45,117 nt of DNA, from positions 2,417,389-2,462,505 of the forward strand of contig BFEA01000179.1 in NCBI GenBank assembly GCA_003427395.1, in the 5' to 3' direction. Positions 10,351 to 20,856 of this stretch are shown here, piece by piece. Position numbers and translations under genes: made by a program. The stretch is from Chara braunii (lineage: Eukaryota > Streptophyta > Charophyceae > Charales > Characeae). Under the pieces are notes generated by a model, which did no database searches, was not told where the DNA came from, and saw only the letters and a list, made by a program, of their open reading frames with translations. Position 1 is the first letter of the stretch. Each line of letters starts with the position of its first letter.

Positions 10351-10479
10351 ACCCCCTGATCTAACTCCTGAAGTGTTCTACATCTACCAGTACTCTCTGG
10401 ACCGTTCTATGTGTTGCCCATAATCGAGCAAGGTTATACGCACCCGGGAAGAGCTTGATCCAACGGGAAATGCCTCATC

Positions 10480-11000
10480 GATAACAGGGATGGCTGATCG
10501 CTTCATCTGAGAAAGTAACTCGTCTTGTCAGCGGCGAGAATAAAGGCAGCTGGCGAAGTGGGAAAATACACGGTCTGAATGTCAATCTCACGACCACTGC
10601 GAGCCTCACTCTTCTCTTTCTCTGTCTGGTCAATGTCGTGAAAGTGGCCGCTCCCGACATCACTGGAAACGGGTGATCCCATCAGCGAAAAGCAACAAGT
10701 CTCATCAGATCGGGAACGAAATGGCTGATCTCATCAACAAAGAGCAACAAGTCTCGCACGCACCAAAAATGAAAGTAGCATGTACCCCCGCCCACAACAG
10801 GAATGGCTGATCTCATCAGCCTAAAGCAACAAGTCTCGTACCCACCGGGTGTGAAGGGGGCATGTACCCGCTCACAACAGGAATGGCTGATCTGCGAACT
10901 GCCCCTCCCCCGCGAGCAACATGGACGCCTGATCAGCTGATCGGGGAACTGCTCCCGCCAACAACGGGAACGCCTGATTGGCTGATAGGCAAATTTAGCG
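10480..11000. repeat. Degenerate tandem repeat, about 80-82 bp unit
   Basis: AATGGCTGATC recurs at 10720, 10802 and 10882. GCAACAAGTCTC and GCATGTACCC recur between these positions at matching offsets. A weaker unit lies near 10672 and possibly 10488. The later ones degrade into GATCAGCTGATCGG and CGCCTGATTGGCTGAT. No protein is apparent. Confidence 0.7.
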
Positions 11001-11265
11001 GCCTATCCTTCATGCTCTGTGGACACAATTTCCACCCCGGCAACTCCGTCCGACCACCCCTGTCCACACAGCGCTTTCACCAATTGTTCTCATCGCTTGT
11101 CCCGTCTTTCCATAGCCGATCGCCTAAGCTCAGTTCGACTGAGCCTGTTCCGCAACCGAGCCCCACCTGTGGGCGCATGACGAGGACGCCGGGCACCGAG
11201 AGGCTAGTCAGTTGTCCCATTCGAAGATTCCCGTGGCAGAATCTGAAAAAATAAGCGATCCCCAC
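11001..11265. other. Junction region left of element B
   Basis: No gene was recognised. The 14-bp word CTAGTCAGTTGTCC occurs at 11204 and again at 11266, where homology to element D (near 29720) begins. The first copy may mark the breakpoint at which element B was truncated. Confidence 0.4.
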
Positions 11266-11409
11266 CTAGTCAGTTGTCCAGAGGTAGTTAGTGTACGTAC
11301 CTCTCTAGGTGGATCCCTCGCAGACATGGGTGATGAGTTGGCCACTCGTCGCAAAGCCTGGGTCGAAATGAAAAAATGAAAAGGGCAGCTAATTAATGCA
11401 GATCTAGAA

Positions 11410-11685
11410 GTCAATAAAGTAAGAGTAGGCGGTATGATTGACAGTGGGTCAACACGCAGCTATATTAGTAAGAAAGGTCTGCAAAAGTTGGGTTCCGGGC
11501 TAAAGGTAAGGCAGTTGGAAGAGCCCGTAGTAAGTAAACTAGCGAACACTAGTGAGATTGTATTGGATAGATATGATGAGGGGATTCAAACATACTTTCG
11601 GCTCGAGGCAGAGGGGAAAGTGAAACACGTTCTCCACTCTCTGACTCTCTTGGTGGAAGATATCTCCCTTTTTACATTCTCTTAG
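11410..11685 (+). pseudogene. Element B retropepsin fragment
   Basis: The motif IDSGSTRSYISKKGLQKL is the Asp-Ser-Gly active-site loop of a retroelement aspartic protease. It is followed by HSLTLLVEDISLF where relatives (element D, 30060-30120) read HSLTFLVKDNLPFGVVLG. A stop at 11683 cuts off the final flap and the second hallmark strand. The enzyme would mature the polyprotein. It lies directly upstream of the RT region. Confidence 0.75.
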
Positions 11686-11717
11686 GTACAGATTGGGGGG
11701 AAGCTGCAGATGCGGAT

Positions 11718-12783
11718 GTGAAGCTAAGGGACCATGAGTGTTGGCTCCCTAGTCCGCAAGGTGGAAAGAAGAAAATCCACCTATTTCATAAATCTGGTAA
11801 GGAAAGCAGCTTGGCTCATTGTTGTATGAGTGCCCCCACGTTCGCCCGCCATGTAAAGAAGTACAATCTATATGATCAAGTATTTGTGGCATATGTGCGC
11901 CCAATTAAGGAAGGTGAAGATAAGGAAGAGGCAAAGTCCCTAGAAATTGAGAAAATTCTGAAAGAATTCGCGGATGTGGCGGAGGCCCNCGCCCGCCATG
12001 TAAAGAAGTACAATCTATATGATCAAGTATTTGTGGCATATGTGCGCCCAATTAAGGAAGGTGAAGATAAGGAAGAGGCAAAGTACCCAGTAATTGAGAA
12101 AATTCTGAAAGAATTCCCGAATGTGGCAGAGGCCCCGAGTGGTGTGGTGGTACGACCAATCAAACATCGCATTGAGATTGTTCCTGGAAGCCAAATTCCC
12201 AAGCGCCCGATTTACAGAATGTCACCCAAAGAATTGGATGAACTGCGAACCCAACTCGATGAAATGCTGGAAAAGGGATGGATTAGACCTAGTTCCTCAC
12301 CCTATGGTGCGACAGTGCGGTTTTTGCCAAAGAAAGATGGCGGGTTCCGCATGTGTATTAATTATTGACAATTAAATGATATAACTATTAAAATTGTTGA
12401 GCCATTACCCAAAAATGATGAGCCATTACCCAAGATTAATGATTTGCTGGATCGAGTTCAAGGTAGCAGGTACTTTACGTAAAATTGACCTGAAGTCTGG
12501 CTACCATCAGATTGAGGTAGAACCAGAAGACCAATATAAAACTGCCTTTCGTACAAGGTATGGGCACTACTACTATGAGTTCATTGTGTTGCCCTTTGGT
12601 CTTACTAATGCACCTGCAACTTTCCAGCGGACGATGAATGAACTTTTTTGTGAATGGCTTGATAAATCCGTTGTTATATATTTAGATGATATTTTGATTT
12701 TTAGTAAAAGTTTAAGAGAACATTGTGAGCACCTTCGACTTTTGCTAAATAAATTGCGCGAGGCAAAGTTGAATAAACCCTAA
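11718..12783 (+). pseudogene. Element B reverse transcriptase, broken
   Basis: A pre-RT linker (AHCCMSAPTFARHVKKY, then VFVAYVRPI) leads into RT motifs IYRMSPKELDEL, KGWIRPSSSPYGA, FRMCINY-stop, [10 protein letters not shown], a stop, [24 protein letters not shown] and the catalytic VVIYLDDILIFSK. Stops lie at 12366, 12479 and 12781. The YxDD metal-binding aspartates are intact. A 147-bp duplication containing the window's only undetermined base lies in the linker, and a 21-bp duplication follows at 12399. Identity is certain; it is not functional. Confidence 0.9.
11843..12136 (+). repeat. 147-bp in-frame tandem duplication with an N at the junction
   Basis: CGCCCGCCATGTAAAG starts at 11843 and 11990, and the N is base 11989. 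The units differ at several positions near their ends (for example CCCTAGAAATTG versus ACCCAGTAATTG). The step of 147 bp keeps the reading frame (49 codons). The N at the exact boundary suggests a contig join. Confidence 0.9.
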
Positions 12784-12795
12784 GAAGGGTGAGTG

Positions 12796-13786
12796 GGCAA
12801 AGCGTCAGGTGTTGTATTTGGGGCACGTTATAGACGGGGACGGTATCATGCCGGAAGACGCAAAAATTGCAGCTATTCGAGACTGTCCCAACACATGTAC
12901 ATTGACGGAACTACGATCGTTCCTTCGGTTGGCTAACTACTATCGTAAATTCGTAAGACACTTTACGATAATTTTTGCTCCCCTTCGCTGACTATTGAAG
13001 AAGGAAACAATCTAGAAGTGGGACCAAGATTGTACGTTTTCATTTAAACGTCTAAAGAAATGTTTGATTAACTATTCAATTTTGAAAGTTTTTGATCCTT
13101 CTTTGCCCTTTGTTGTTACTACCGACGCCATTCAGTACGGGATAGGCGCTGTACTCCAGCAAGATGACGGGAATGGATACATGCCTGTCGTGTTTATGTC
13201 CCGACGATTGCCTAGTGAAAAAGTCGCCGCTTCCACGTATGAAAAAGAGTTATACGCACTCCGCAAAACTTTGGATCATTGGCGTCATTATCTCCTAGGT
13301 CGCCATTTCAAAGTGTACTCGGATCATGAGACGCTTTGCTGGCTAAAGACGCAGACCCAGATGACACCTAAACTGACCAGGTGGGCTGCGAAAATCGATC
13401 AGTATGACTTTAAGCTAAAGCCAGTAAAGGGCAAGTATAACGTTGTTGTTGACGCATTAAGTCAAAGATCTGATTTCTTCGGTGCTTTTGTAACGTATTT
13501 AGACATAGGCACCAATTTACAAGATAAGATTAGGAATGCTTATTCCACTGGTATTGTTTATGACGCTATGCTGAAACGTGTTCACGAAGCGCCACAAGAG
13601 TTCCCCAGCTATCGGGTAACCCAAGGACTGTTGTTTCAAAGAACAGATGTACATGATAGGCTTTGTATCCCAAAGGAAGAGATAAAAAGTCTGATCATCG
13701 AGGAATGCCATGATACTGAAGGCCACATTTCGGATAGAGGAAAACCTGCGCTAATCTCTTGCGTTCTTATATTTGGCCTCGAATGA
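12796..13786 (+). pseudogene. Element B RT connection, RNase H and integrase zinc-binding start
   Basis: The RT thumb/connection (VLYLGHVIDGDGI, LTELRSFLRLANYYRKFV) ends at a stop at 12989. From 13064 a 240-codon frame holds RNase H (FVVTTDAIQYGIGAVLQQ, ALRKTLDHWRHYLLGRHF, KVYSDHETL, VVVDALSQRS), a linker, and the first half of the integrase HHCC finger (ECHDTEGH). A frameshift near 13735-13760 breaks it before the two cysteines. RNase H would remove the RNA strand during reverse transcription. The residue pattern is standard for the clade. Confidence 0.9.
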
Positions 13787-14240
13787 AATCTGATTGTATT
13801 GCATATGTGCAAGGCTGTCAAGTGTGCCAACGAAACAAAAGCACAACGCAGCCTCCCCTTGGTCTATTGAAGCCCTGGCCTATCCCAACAGGTCCTGGAG
13901 ACTCTGTGTCCATAGATTTTATGGACACTAAGGTGAAAAGCAAAAATGGAAAAAGTCAAGTTATGGTAAGGTGAAAAGCAAAAATGGAAAAAGTCAAGAT
14001 ATGGTAATCATTGATAAATTCAGCAAGTTTGCTGTTTTTGAAGCATTGCCTACGGAAGCTAAAACTAACTTAGTAATTCAGGAATTCTTTAACCACTGGG
14101 TAAAAGACTACGATCATCCCTTGACTATCGTTAGTGACAGAAACTCTCGATTCCCTAGTGAACATTGGCAACAAAACTCCGATGGAGTTACATTTAGGAT
14201 GGAGTCCTCGCAGACCTATAGACTGTCTAAACCCAGATAA
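13759..14240 (+). pseudogene. Element B integrase core, truncated
   Basis: This contains the second half of the zinc finger (CQVCQRNK), PLGLLKPWPIPTGP, then SIDFMD with the first catalytic Asp and IVSDRNSRF with the second. A 38-bp tandem duplication at 13931/13969 inserts a stop after SQVMV. The frame then degrades (FRMESSQ, then a stop), so the catalytic Glu block is missing. A further deletion carries it to the FALHYEKE-like helix region just before 14304. Confidence 0.85.
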
Positions 14241-14304
14241 AGCACATAAACTTCCGCTACGAACCAGAGCGTTCGCAATACAATATGTGAAAGATTTATA
14301 AAAG

Positions 14305-15291
14305 TGCAAGGAAAATGAACAGAAGCAAGATGACAAGATTCAGATTGCACAATCACATTGAAAGCAAGATCGTATCACAGTGTTCAGAAAGTAGCATTGC
14401 ACCAATATGACACCAATGGAGAATAGTTGCACTGAAAGCCAATGTCAATGAGAGCTTGCTCTCACCACCACTAACATATGTATCCAGTCCCTATCTCCCT
14501 ACTTGGAGCTCGGCGCCCAACCTACTCCCTACACAGCTACTACTAGCCTACTAATTGAAATGCAACTGTTGACGTCAGCAGCCTCCGAAGTACTTGAAGA
14601 TGGCGCCCATGCAAAACCATCGTCAATGCCAGGTATGTGCCCTCACATCATCATCATCATCATCATCATCCTTCTCTCTCTCCCCTTACTTTCTCCCACG
14701 TCTTCCATTGTTGAACACCCGAAGACCACCCCTGCTCCTCACTGTACATCCAAGCCTGCCAGCTATGGAGGCTGGACTATGGCGTTGCCCTCATCAGTGT
14801 CGTGCTCCCTGCACAACCGCACGTGCTAGCACCTCGCCTCTCAGCGCTAGCAGCAGCCCACGAGCTTCAGCCCCAGCAGCGCTGCCGCCAGCATTCAAGT
14901 GCCCGAATAAATGGCCAGGCAGCAAGAGCTGGCCTGCATTCTCAGCCTGGCTGGCCTGGGCCTGGGCCCAGAAGCTTCCAGTACGCCCCAGGATGCTGCG
15001 CCTCTGGTGCAGCTACTGGGCCTCATTCGGTTGGGCTTCCCAACTGTCTATGTATGAGGCTGCGAATCTCATCCAGGGCCTGTGCTTTCGAAAGAGCCTG
15101 GAAGGCCGTGGAATTTCCTTACTTCACGGCCTGTGTTTTCCTCAACCAACTGGCGCGACTAAACTGCCTGGACCCCAAATACAAAATTGACAGTTGAGGG
15201 CCTCTCGTAATTTGTTAGGCCCGCCTTCACTTGGGGCGGGCACAAATGCAATAGGGGGCCCTTAGGCCTGCCGAGGACCCAGATCCTCCCA
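14305..15291 (-). repeat. 3' LTR of element C
   Basis: The plus-strand view runs from TGCAAGGAAAATGAAC to CAGATCCTCCCA, 987 bp. It matches 22862-24076 with scattered substitutions, but lacks the 214-bp internal duplication and has a longer (ATC)n tract near 14650. The short open frames on the plus strand here are shared by both LTRs but have no recognisable family. Confidence 0.9.
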
Positions 15292-15304
15292 TTCCCTCCT
15301 CCTG
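15292..15304 (-). other. Polypurine tract of element C
   Basis: On the minus strand it reads CAGGAGGAGGGAA directly before the LTR start TGGGAGGATC. This is the expected plus-strand primer site and independently fixes the element's orientation. Confidence 0.85.
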
Positions 15305-16060
15305 TACTTCGATAGTCCTCTGAGAAGTCTTCTACTCTGCAGGCATCTTCCCTTTGAGATCTTTTTCGTAGCCTGCAATGACTTGAGAGCAGTTCTCATG
15401 AGTTCTCTGGTGAACCACCGATCTTCGCTGGGATCAAGATCATGTCTGAATCTGACCCGGTACTGCACTTTTGGCTTAGGAGGGCGACCTCTGCCCGGTG
15501 GTCGAGGAACAGGCATCAGACGATGCTCCACGATTTGGTCGATGTCCAATTCGCCATCCATGGTTGGGGGCAGCATTGACCGTCCCGACTGAAACTGTGC
15601 AGTTTCTGCGAAAGGTGCCAGCTTGGATGCGTGAAAAACAGGGTGCGTTCGTAGATGAGATGGGATGCGAATCCACTTGTTCCCCAACTATGTCCAGGAC
15701 CTCCCAGGGACCGAAATATTGTGGCATTAGTTTTCTAGATATTCCCATTTCCTGTCCCACTTCAGACGACTTTACCCAGACCCTTTCCCCTACTTGAAAG
15801 TTAGAAGGCCGTATGTGTTTATTCTCAGATGCAATCATAGCATCCTGAGATTTCCTCATGTGCTCAACGGCCTGCTGCAACATTTGTTCGTATGTGACAA
15901 CAAATTCTATGCTACCGGGTGCTGCGATAACCTGTTTTTCAGCTAGTAGGAAATCGAGGGCGGAACGGGTCTTCCAACCAAAATGCAGTTGGTTGGGAGT
16001 CGTGCCAGTACCGCTATATACTGCGTTGTTGTACAGGCTGGCGACGAGAGGTAGTTTATC

Positions 16061-16158
16061 GTCACAGTCATCCTGGCTTGGCTTAATGTAGTGCCTTAGT
16101 AAATGTTGCGTCACAGTCATCCTGGCTTGGCTTAGTGTAGTGCCTTAGTAAATGCTGC
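16061..16158. repeat. 49-bp tandem duplication in element C integrase
   Basis: GTCACAGTCATCCTGGCTTG starts at 16061 and again at 16110, and both units run through TAGTGCCTTAGTAAATG. The step is not a multiple of three and shifts the integrase frame. Confidence 0.9.
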
Positions 16159-16849
16159 ACTACTATGTTCATCTGTTCCGCCTGTCGGTTTGACTCGGGG
16201 TGATTCTCTGATGTCATCTGCAGTCTGGTTCCCATCTGTTGGGCAGTGTTCTGCCACAGTTCGCTCGTAAAGCGAACATCCCTATCGCTGACGATAGACT
16301 TAGGTAAACCAAAGTCCCGTACCCAGTTGTCGATGAACAATCTGATGACATAGTCAGTTTTAGCAGTCTCTGGCACAGCGATCAGTCTTGCATACTTAGA
16401 AAAGCGGTCTACTATAACGAAGATGTGTCTTTTTCCAAACCAAGACCTTCATGAATCGGCAAGGGATTGATGAGCCCAAGCGGACCCTGAGTTCTAGGTT
16501 TGTCACGTTGACAGACCTGACAGGTTTAAACCGACTTCTTGGCATCTTCCATCATAGAAGGCCACCAAAATATTATGTACTAAGTTAGCTGAAGTTTTCC
16601 TATAACCGAAATGACCAGATGCATCGTGACATTCCCCTAAAAATAAACTACGCAAAGACTCTCTACTGGGAACACAATCTTTTATTGCCTGCATTTCAAG
16701 AAACAGCAAGCCATCTACCATCGTAAATTCGTCAAAAGTTACCTTATCCTTCTCTTCGAACTTACAGATGATCTCAGACATAACTGCATCCAAGCTGGTA
16801 CGCCTCCACCAAAAATCGAGTTATATCATTAGATATGCCGAATTAAGTC

Positions 16850-18171
16850 ACTAACGCGCCCAGGTAATCTGCCCGAAATGAAAGTGCATCAGCTACCTTG
16901 TTGTACTCTCCCTTGATTGGATCAAGTTGATAGTCATACATGTCCATCACTTGAATCCATCACTTAAGTGCGTCAGATAGTACCGGTTGTGTTCTGATCC
17001 AGCGCAGGGTCTCATGGTCAGATCTCACATAGAAATATCCAAGGAGATAGTGTCTCCAATGGACCAGCGCTCGCTAAAGGGCATACAGCTCACGCTCGTA
17101 GGTAGACCTGGCTAGCTTATGAGACGACATCTTTTTGCTCATGTACTCAATAGGTCTTAACTTGGGCCCCTCCTTTTGCGCAAGGACCGCGCCTATGCCA
17201 TATTGGCTGACGTCTGTGGTCACTACAAATGGCTTACCAGGATCCAAAAGTTTAAGAACCTTGTAGTGTGTTTGGGTATACTTCAATTTCCTGAAGGCCG
17301 CCTCACACTCTTCAGTCCACTCCCAAGGGGTATCCAGTCGAGTTAGATCTGTTAATGGGGAAGCTGTAGTACTATAGTTCTTTACAAACGAACGATAGTA
17401 GCCCGTCATCGCCAAAAACGATCTGACCTCAGTAACAGTCTGAGGTCTGGGCCAGTCACGTATGCTGGCCACCTTAGCATAATCCCGCCTCAATCCATCC
17501 GCTGAGATTTCATGACCCAAGTGCAAGATCTTGGTGCAACCGAACTCGCATTTCTCCAAGTTAACCTTGTACTGGTGCTGTCTTAGGAGACCTAACACTA
17601 TTTTCAAGTGCTCAGCATGCTCCTCTACAATCCTACTGAAGATAAGAATATCGTCGAGGTACACGACGATAAACTTGTCTAAGTAATCATGAAATATCAT
17701 ATTCATCGAGTGCAGGAACGTACCAGGTGCATTGCATAGGCCAAAGGGCATCACCACTAACTCGTACAGACCGTACCTAGTCTGAAATGCGGTTTTGTGT
17801 TGCTCCTCAAGTCTAATGGCAATTTGATGGTCTGGACTTCAGATCTATCTTGGTGAAGTATCGACATCCCTGCACTCTATCCAGGATGTCGTCGATATTG
17901 GGTAGGGGCTTCGCGTTCTTCATGGTGATGGCATTGAGGCCCCTATAGTCACTGCACATCCTCAGGGTACCTCCCTTCCCTTCTTTGGGACAAATAAGAC
18001 TGGCGCACCGTAAGGGGAGGTACTAGGCCGAATCCATCCCTTTTCTGTGAGCTCCTTGAGCTTGCGATGGAGCTCATCCAACTCCGCAGGATACATCCTA
18101 TAAATTCGTCCTCTAGGTACCTTACTACCTGGGACAACCTTTATTGCATGGACCACCTCCCTTTCTACCAT
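16850..18171 (-). pseudogene. Element C reverse transcriptase and RNase H, broken
   Basis: RT begins at 18171 (HAIKVVPGSKVPRGRIYRM, LTEKGWIRPSTSPYGAPVLF) and breaks near 17970. From 17757 a 227-codon frame carries VMPFGLCNAPGTF, VVYLDDILIFSR, LHLGHEIS, EVRSFLAMTGYYRSFV and the RNase H start FVVTTDVSQYGIGAVL. It stops after TYERELYAL; homology continues in the same frame past that stop (HWRHYLLG, SDHETLRWI) and further on (EYNKVADAL). YxDD is intact. It is more distant from elements B and D than those are from each other. Confidence 0.88.
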
Positions 18172-18366
18172 GCATGTGGGCTCCTAAAAAAGGTCTGAAT
18201 AAATTGCGACAACTGATTCTATCTCTGGGGGCGTTCTAACGGCCTCCCCTTTCTCAGAGACAAAGACTAGATACATGCCCTCCTCGCGATTCTGCTTGTA
18301 GCAGTTATAGAAAGAGGAAGCACACATGCAACCGTAGTTCTCCACTAGACTGCTAGCTTTATACTT

Positions 18367-18807
18367 CTACAGTCTAACAGTTCTACCGTTTGACAGCTTG
18401 TGTCTCAACACCTTCCTATCCCAATCAAACTGAGGTTGAGCGACCTCGAGGTAGTACATGCCTAGTAGCATATCGAAGGGCAGTTCGTCGCTCGCGAGGA
18501 ATGAGATTTTATGTCTCACTTCCCCTCCTCCATTAGAGAGGGAACAAACTACGTCCTTGACATAGTCTTTAACAATCATTTAGTGTTTTTTGGCTAGCGT
18601 AGAAGCTACACTTCTGCTAAGCCGCTGCACTTGGTCCCCTAAACGCAATCTATCCACACAAGCACGACTGATGAAGTTTCGTGTAAAGCCTATGTCTGCG
18701 AAGGCGCCAACTTTGCGGCCACCTACATCAACCTCTACCACGAAATGTTCACCCTTTGAACCTCTACTGATCATCGCCCAAGAGTCTCTGGGTCCTTCCC
18801 TGACCAC
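18367..18807 (-). pseudogene. Element C retropepsin, split by a stop
   Basis: The active-site region reads VGAFADIGFTRNFIS, aligning with the Asp-Ser/Thr-Gly loop of relatives (IDSGATRSYIS in element D). Ile replaces Ser/Thr. After a stop at 18580 the frame continues with IVKDYVKDVVCSL and then LPFDMLLGMYYL, the second hallmark strand. The protease would process Gag-Pol. It lies between the gag zinc knuckle (19080) and RT (18171). Confidence 0.75.
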
Positions 18808-19078
18808 TTAGTCTCTAACTCTTCTAGGGCCTCAAACACATCTCTCGAACAGAGTGTCGATGGGTCTGAATGTGTCTGCGGGGCGATACTTGGGTCACTA
18901 GCCCTGGCCAATGCCTGAAGTGAGGAAGGCAACGTTACCACTTCAGCGCGAGTAAGAGCGGCTAAAACTCCTACTGGCCCGAGGTGTTTCCCTGCGAAGT
19001 GCTCGCAAAAGCACTGCCAGTGTTTGAAGATAGTCCCACCACCGTTGGAGAGGCTACCCTCGTTAGGACTTTCTTACC

Positions 19079-20150
19079 TCAGCACGTTCGACACATGTGG
19101 CCATAGTTGCCACAGTTCATGCACGTGCCCCTAGCGACTCGGTCCCTCCACACCTCATACCCTAAACCAAGTTTCACCCAAGCGGGCGTACCTTGGTCGC
19201 CCTGACCCTTATACCGGCTTACCTTCTTCTTCCCGGTCGCCCTAGCGTTTTCTTTGATGGGTGCCACGACTCCCCCATCCGAAGTCTTGCTGGCCCCATC
19301 GTGCTTTGTATCCTCCCCAAGGTCTGGGAAGTCGTCAATTTTTGTCACCTGCCCATCATGGTCGACGAACATTAATTGCCCGTGCCCCTAGCGACTCGGT
19401 CCCTCCACACCTCATACCCTAAACCAAGTTTCACCCAAGCGGGCGTACCTTGGTCGCCCCGACCCTTATACCGGCTTACCTTCTTCTTCCCGGTCCCCGT
19501 AGCCTCTTCTTTGATGGGTGCCACGACTCCCTCATCCGAAGTCTTGCTGGCCCCATCGTGCTCTGTATCCTCCCCAAGGTCTGGGAAGTCGTCAATTTTT
19601 GTCGCCTGCCCATCATGGTCGACGAACATTAATTGCCATTCCTTCTCCCAATCCTGAAGTAGTCTCTTCTTCCTACCATCTCCCTGGCTCTGATGCGTGG
19701 ACCCCAATTTTGCCTCTATATCTAAGGGCTTCTTGCTGAAGGAGGCGAAGTTGTGCTGCTCAGCACAGGCCTCGTCAACCAGCTTTGTCCTAACCTCTGA
19801 AGGCAGACATCTAAGGTAATCCGTGAGTACCTGCTGGTCATAGCGCACACCAGGTACCACGAGCAGACGTTCTACGGTATCCATGAGCTCTAGAACATTC
19901 TTGTACCTTCTGGCACAAAGACTGTTGATTGTGTCTGTGGCCTTTTGAGCCCCTTGAGGGTCACTGACCATACGAACTCTTCCAATGTCTGGGTTTGGGC
20001 CCAGGCATCGAAGTTCTGACCATAGCCCTGTTGCTGCACTATGCCATTCAACCAGCGAGTTGCTGACCTCTCTAGAAAGGAGGCAGCTACTACAACTTCT
20101 TGCTCCGGCCTGGTAAGTTTGTGCCTCACATAGGTGGGCACCGTCCTCAC
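19079..20150 (-). pseudogene. Element C gag core with CCHC zinc knuckle
   Basis: The capsid-like core reads YVRHKLTRPEQEVVVAASFL, RSATRWLNGIVQQQGYGQN, then after a frameshift ARRYKNVLELMDTVERLL, VRYDQQVLTDYLRCLPSEV and LVDEACAEQHNF. An acidic linker and a basic stretch follow. The last element is CMNCGNYGHMCRTC (CX2CX4HX4C) at 19080-19120, then a stop. A 257-bp tandem duplication repeats the linker. The upstream copy lost its knuckle and ends in a stop at 19372, so only the second copy keeps the RNA-binding finger. Confidence 0.82.
19125..19640. repeat. 257-bp tandem duplication in element C gag
   Basis: GTGCCCCTAGCGACTCGG begins at 19125 and at 19382, and each unit ends in GACGAACATTAATTGCC. 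The units differ by a few substitutions, for example GCCCTAGCGTTTTC versus CCCGTAGCCTCTTC. Confidence 0.92.
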
Positions 20151-20233
20151 CTAGGTATCCAAGTCCTCATCCTTCTTCCTGACGCCAGAGAAGGGCTTAG
20201 GACTCAACTAGGGTATTTTGGGCATCCAAGTCC

Positions 20234-20597
20234 TCACCTAGGCTGCATTGGCCCAGGGGATTGCTGCAGGGGCTGCATATCCACCGAAACAGGTTTCTGC
20301 GCACTAACCTGGGCCTGGCTTGACAGTGGGATTGTAGTAACCACTGTCGTTGATGGTACGGCATATACTCTAAGGACCGGACCAATAGTCGCCGCATAAC
20401 CACCTGGAGGGGGCATGCCAAACATAGGTGAGAATGGAGGCCCAACCGGCAACAACATCATTGATGGACCGACAACCGATGGGGGAGCTACAGCAAACTG
20501 AGGCTGCCTCATCAATGGACGAGGAGCCTATAGTGCAGCCATAATTCGTTTTTGGCCTGCCACTAGTTTTGTCAACGCATGAAATGAAACAAGCCAC
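20234..20597 (-). pseudogene. Element C gag, proline-rich segment
   Basis: This is a proline- and methionine-rich stretch (QPQFAVAPPSVVGP, then FGMPPPGGYAATIGP, then QPLQQSPGPMQPR) upstream of the gag core on the same strand. Similar low-complexity regions precede the capsid core in many Gypsy Gag proteins. It belongs to gag by position and is cut off from the N-terminus by the mitochondrial insertion. Confidence 0.5.
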
Positions 20598-20641
20598 TTC
20601 TCAGTTTATCACACGTACTATAAAACAAGAAAGATTGAAAC

Positions 20642-20659
20642 CCCACCCGAGAGGGTGGG
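20642..20659 (+). other. Perfect 7-bp hairpin with GAGA loop at the edge of the mitochondrial insert
   Basis: CCCACCC, GAGA, GGGTGGG forms a complete stem with a GNRA-type tetraloop. It lies about 20 bases before recognisable nad4 sequence and may be part of the captured organelle DNA. Confidence 0.6.
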
Positions 20660-20680
20660 TAATCGGTACATATCATGCAC

Positions 20681-20855
20681 GACATTCAATGCCTATCTTC
20701 TATATTATTTTCCTGTTTTTCACTTAGCCAATATTAGTCTGCCAGGCACTAGTAGCTTTATTGGTGAGTTTTTTATTTTAGTAGGCGCTTTTCAAGCTGC
20801 GCCCAACGTGGCAACATTAGCAGCCATTGGAATGATTTTAGGAGCAGCTTATTCC
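20681..20855 (+). pseudogene. nad4: Mitochondrial nad4 fragment (NADH dehydrogenase subunit 4)
   Basis: After one frameshift (near ACTTAGCC at about 20725) the frame reads [24 protein letters not shown], then [16 protein letters not shown]. This is the conserved transmembrane segment of complex I subunit ND4. The preceding MPIFYIIFLFF also fits. About 58 residues remain. It ends abruptly after GAAYS, where real nad4 would continue, and goes straight into rps12. On the plus strand it is opposite to the host gag. It is a nuclear copy of mitochondrial DNA, not a gene. Confidence 0.9.
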
Positions 20856-20856
20856 A

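Larger units (their letters stand above)
11266..14304 (+). mobile_element. Element B, left part: decayed Ty3/Gypsy retrotransposon, 5' truncated
   Basis: Protease, RT, RNase H and the first two-thirds of integrase are read on the plus strand. The protein sequence is clearly related to element D throughout. The element lacks LTR, leader and gag on the left. On the right it is interrupted at 14304 by element C, and its integrase C-terminus resumes at 24077. Several stops and frameshifts and three tandem duplications are present. Confidence 0.9.
15262..16793 (-). pseudogene. Element C integrase with C-terminal tail, broken
   Basis: In order: a zinc-finger half (GECHDASGHFGYRKTSANL), a frameshift, and CQVCQRDKPRTQGPLGL in another frame near 16500. 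The core follows with IVSDRDVRFTSELW and NHPESNRQAEQMN, so the second Asp and the Glu at the D,D-35-E spacing are both present. Then come LYNNAVYSGTGTTPNQLHFGW, the GPY/F region (YFGPWEVLDIVG), and a tail HPVFHASKLAPF, GRPPKPKVQYRVRF, SEDRWFTRELM. The tail resembles the chromodomain-like end of Gypsy integrases. A 49-bp tandem duplication at 16061 and at least three frameshifts disable it. Confidence 0.85.

Noticed and set aside
14503-15197. Long GC-rich plus-strand frames repeated at 23152-23975
   Set aside because: They coincide with the two LTRs of element C on its antisense strand. Their conservation is explained by the LTR repeat and not by coding selection.
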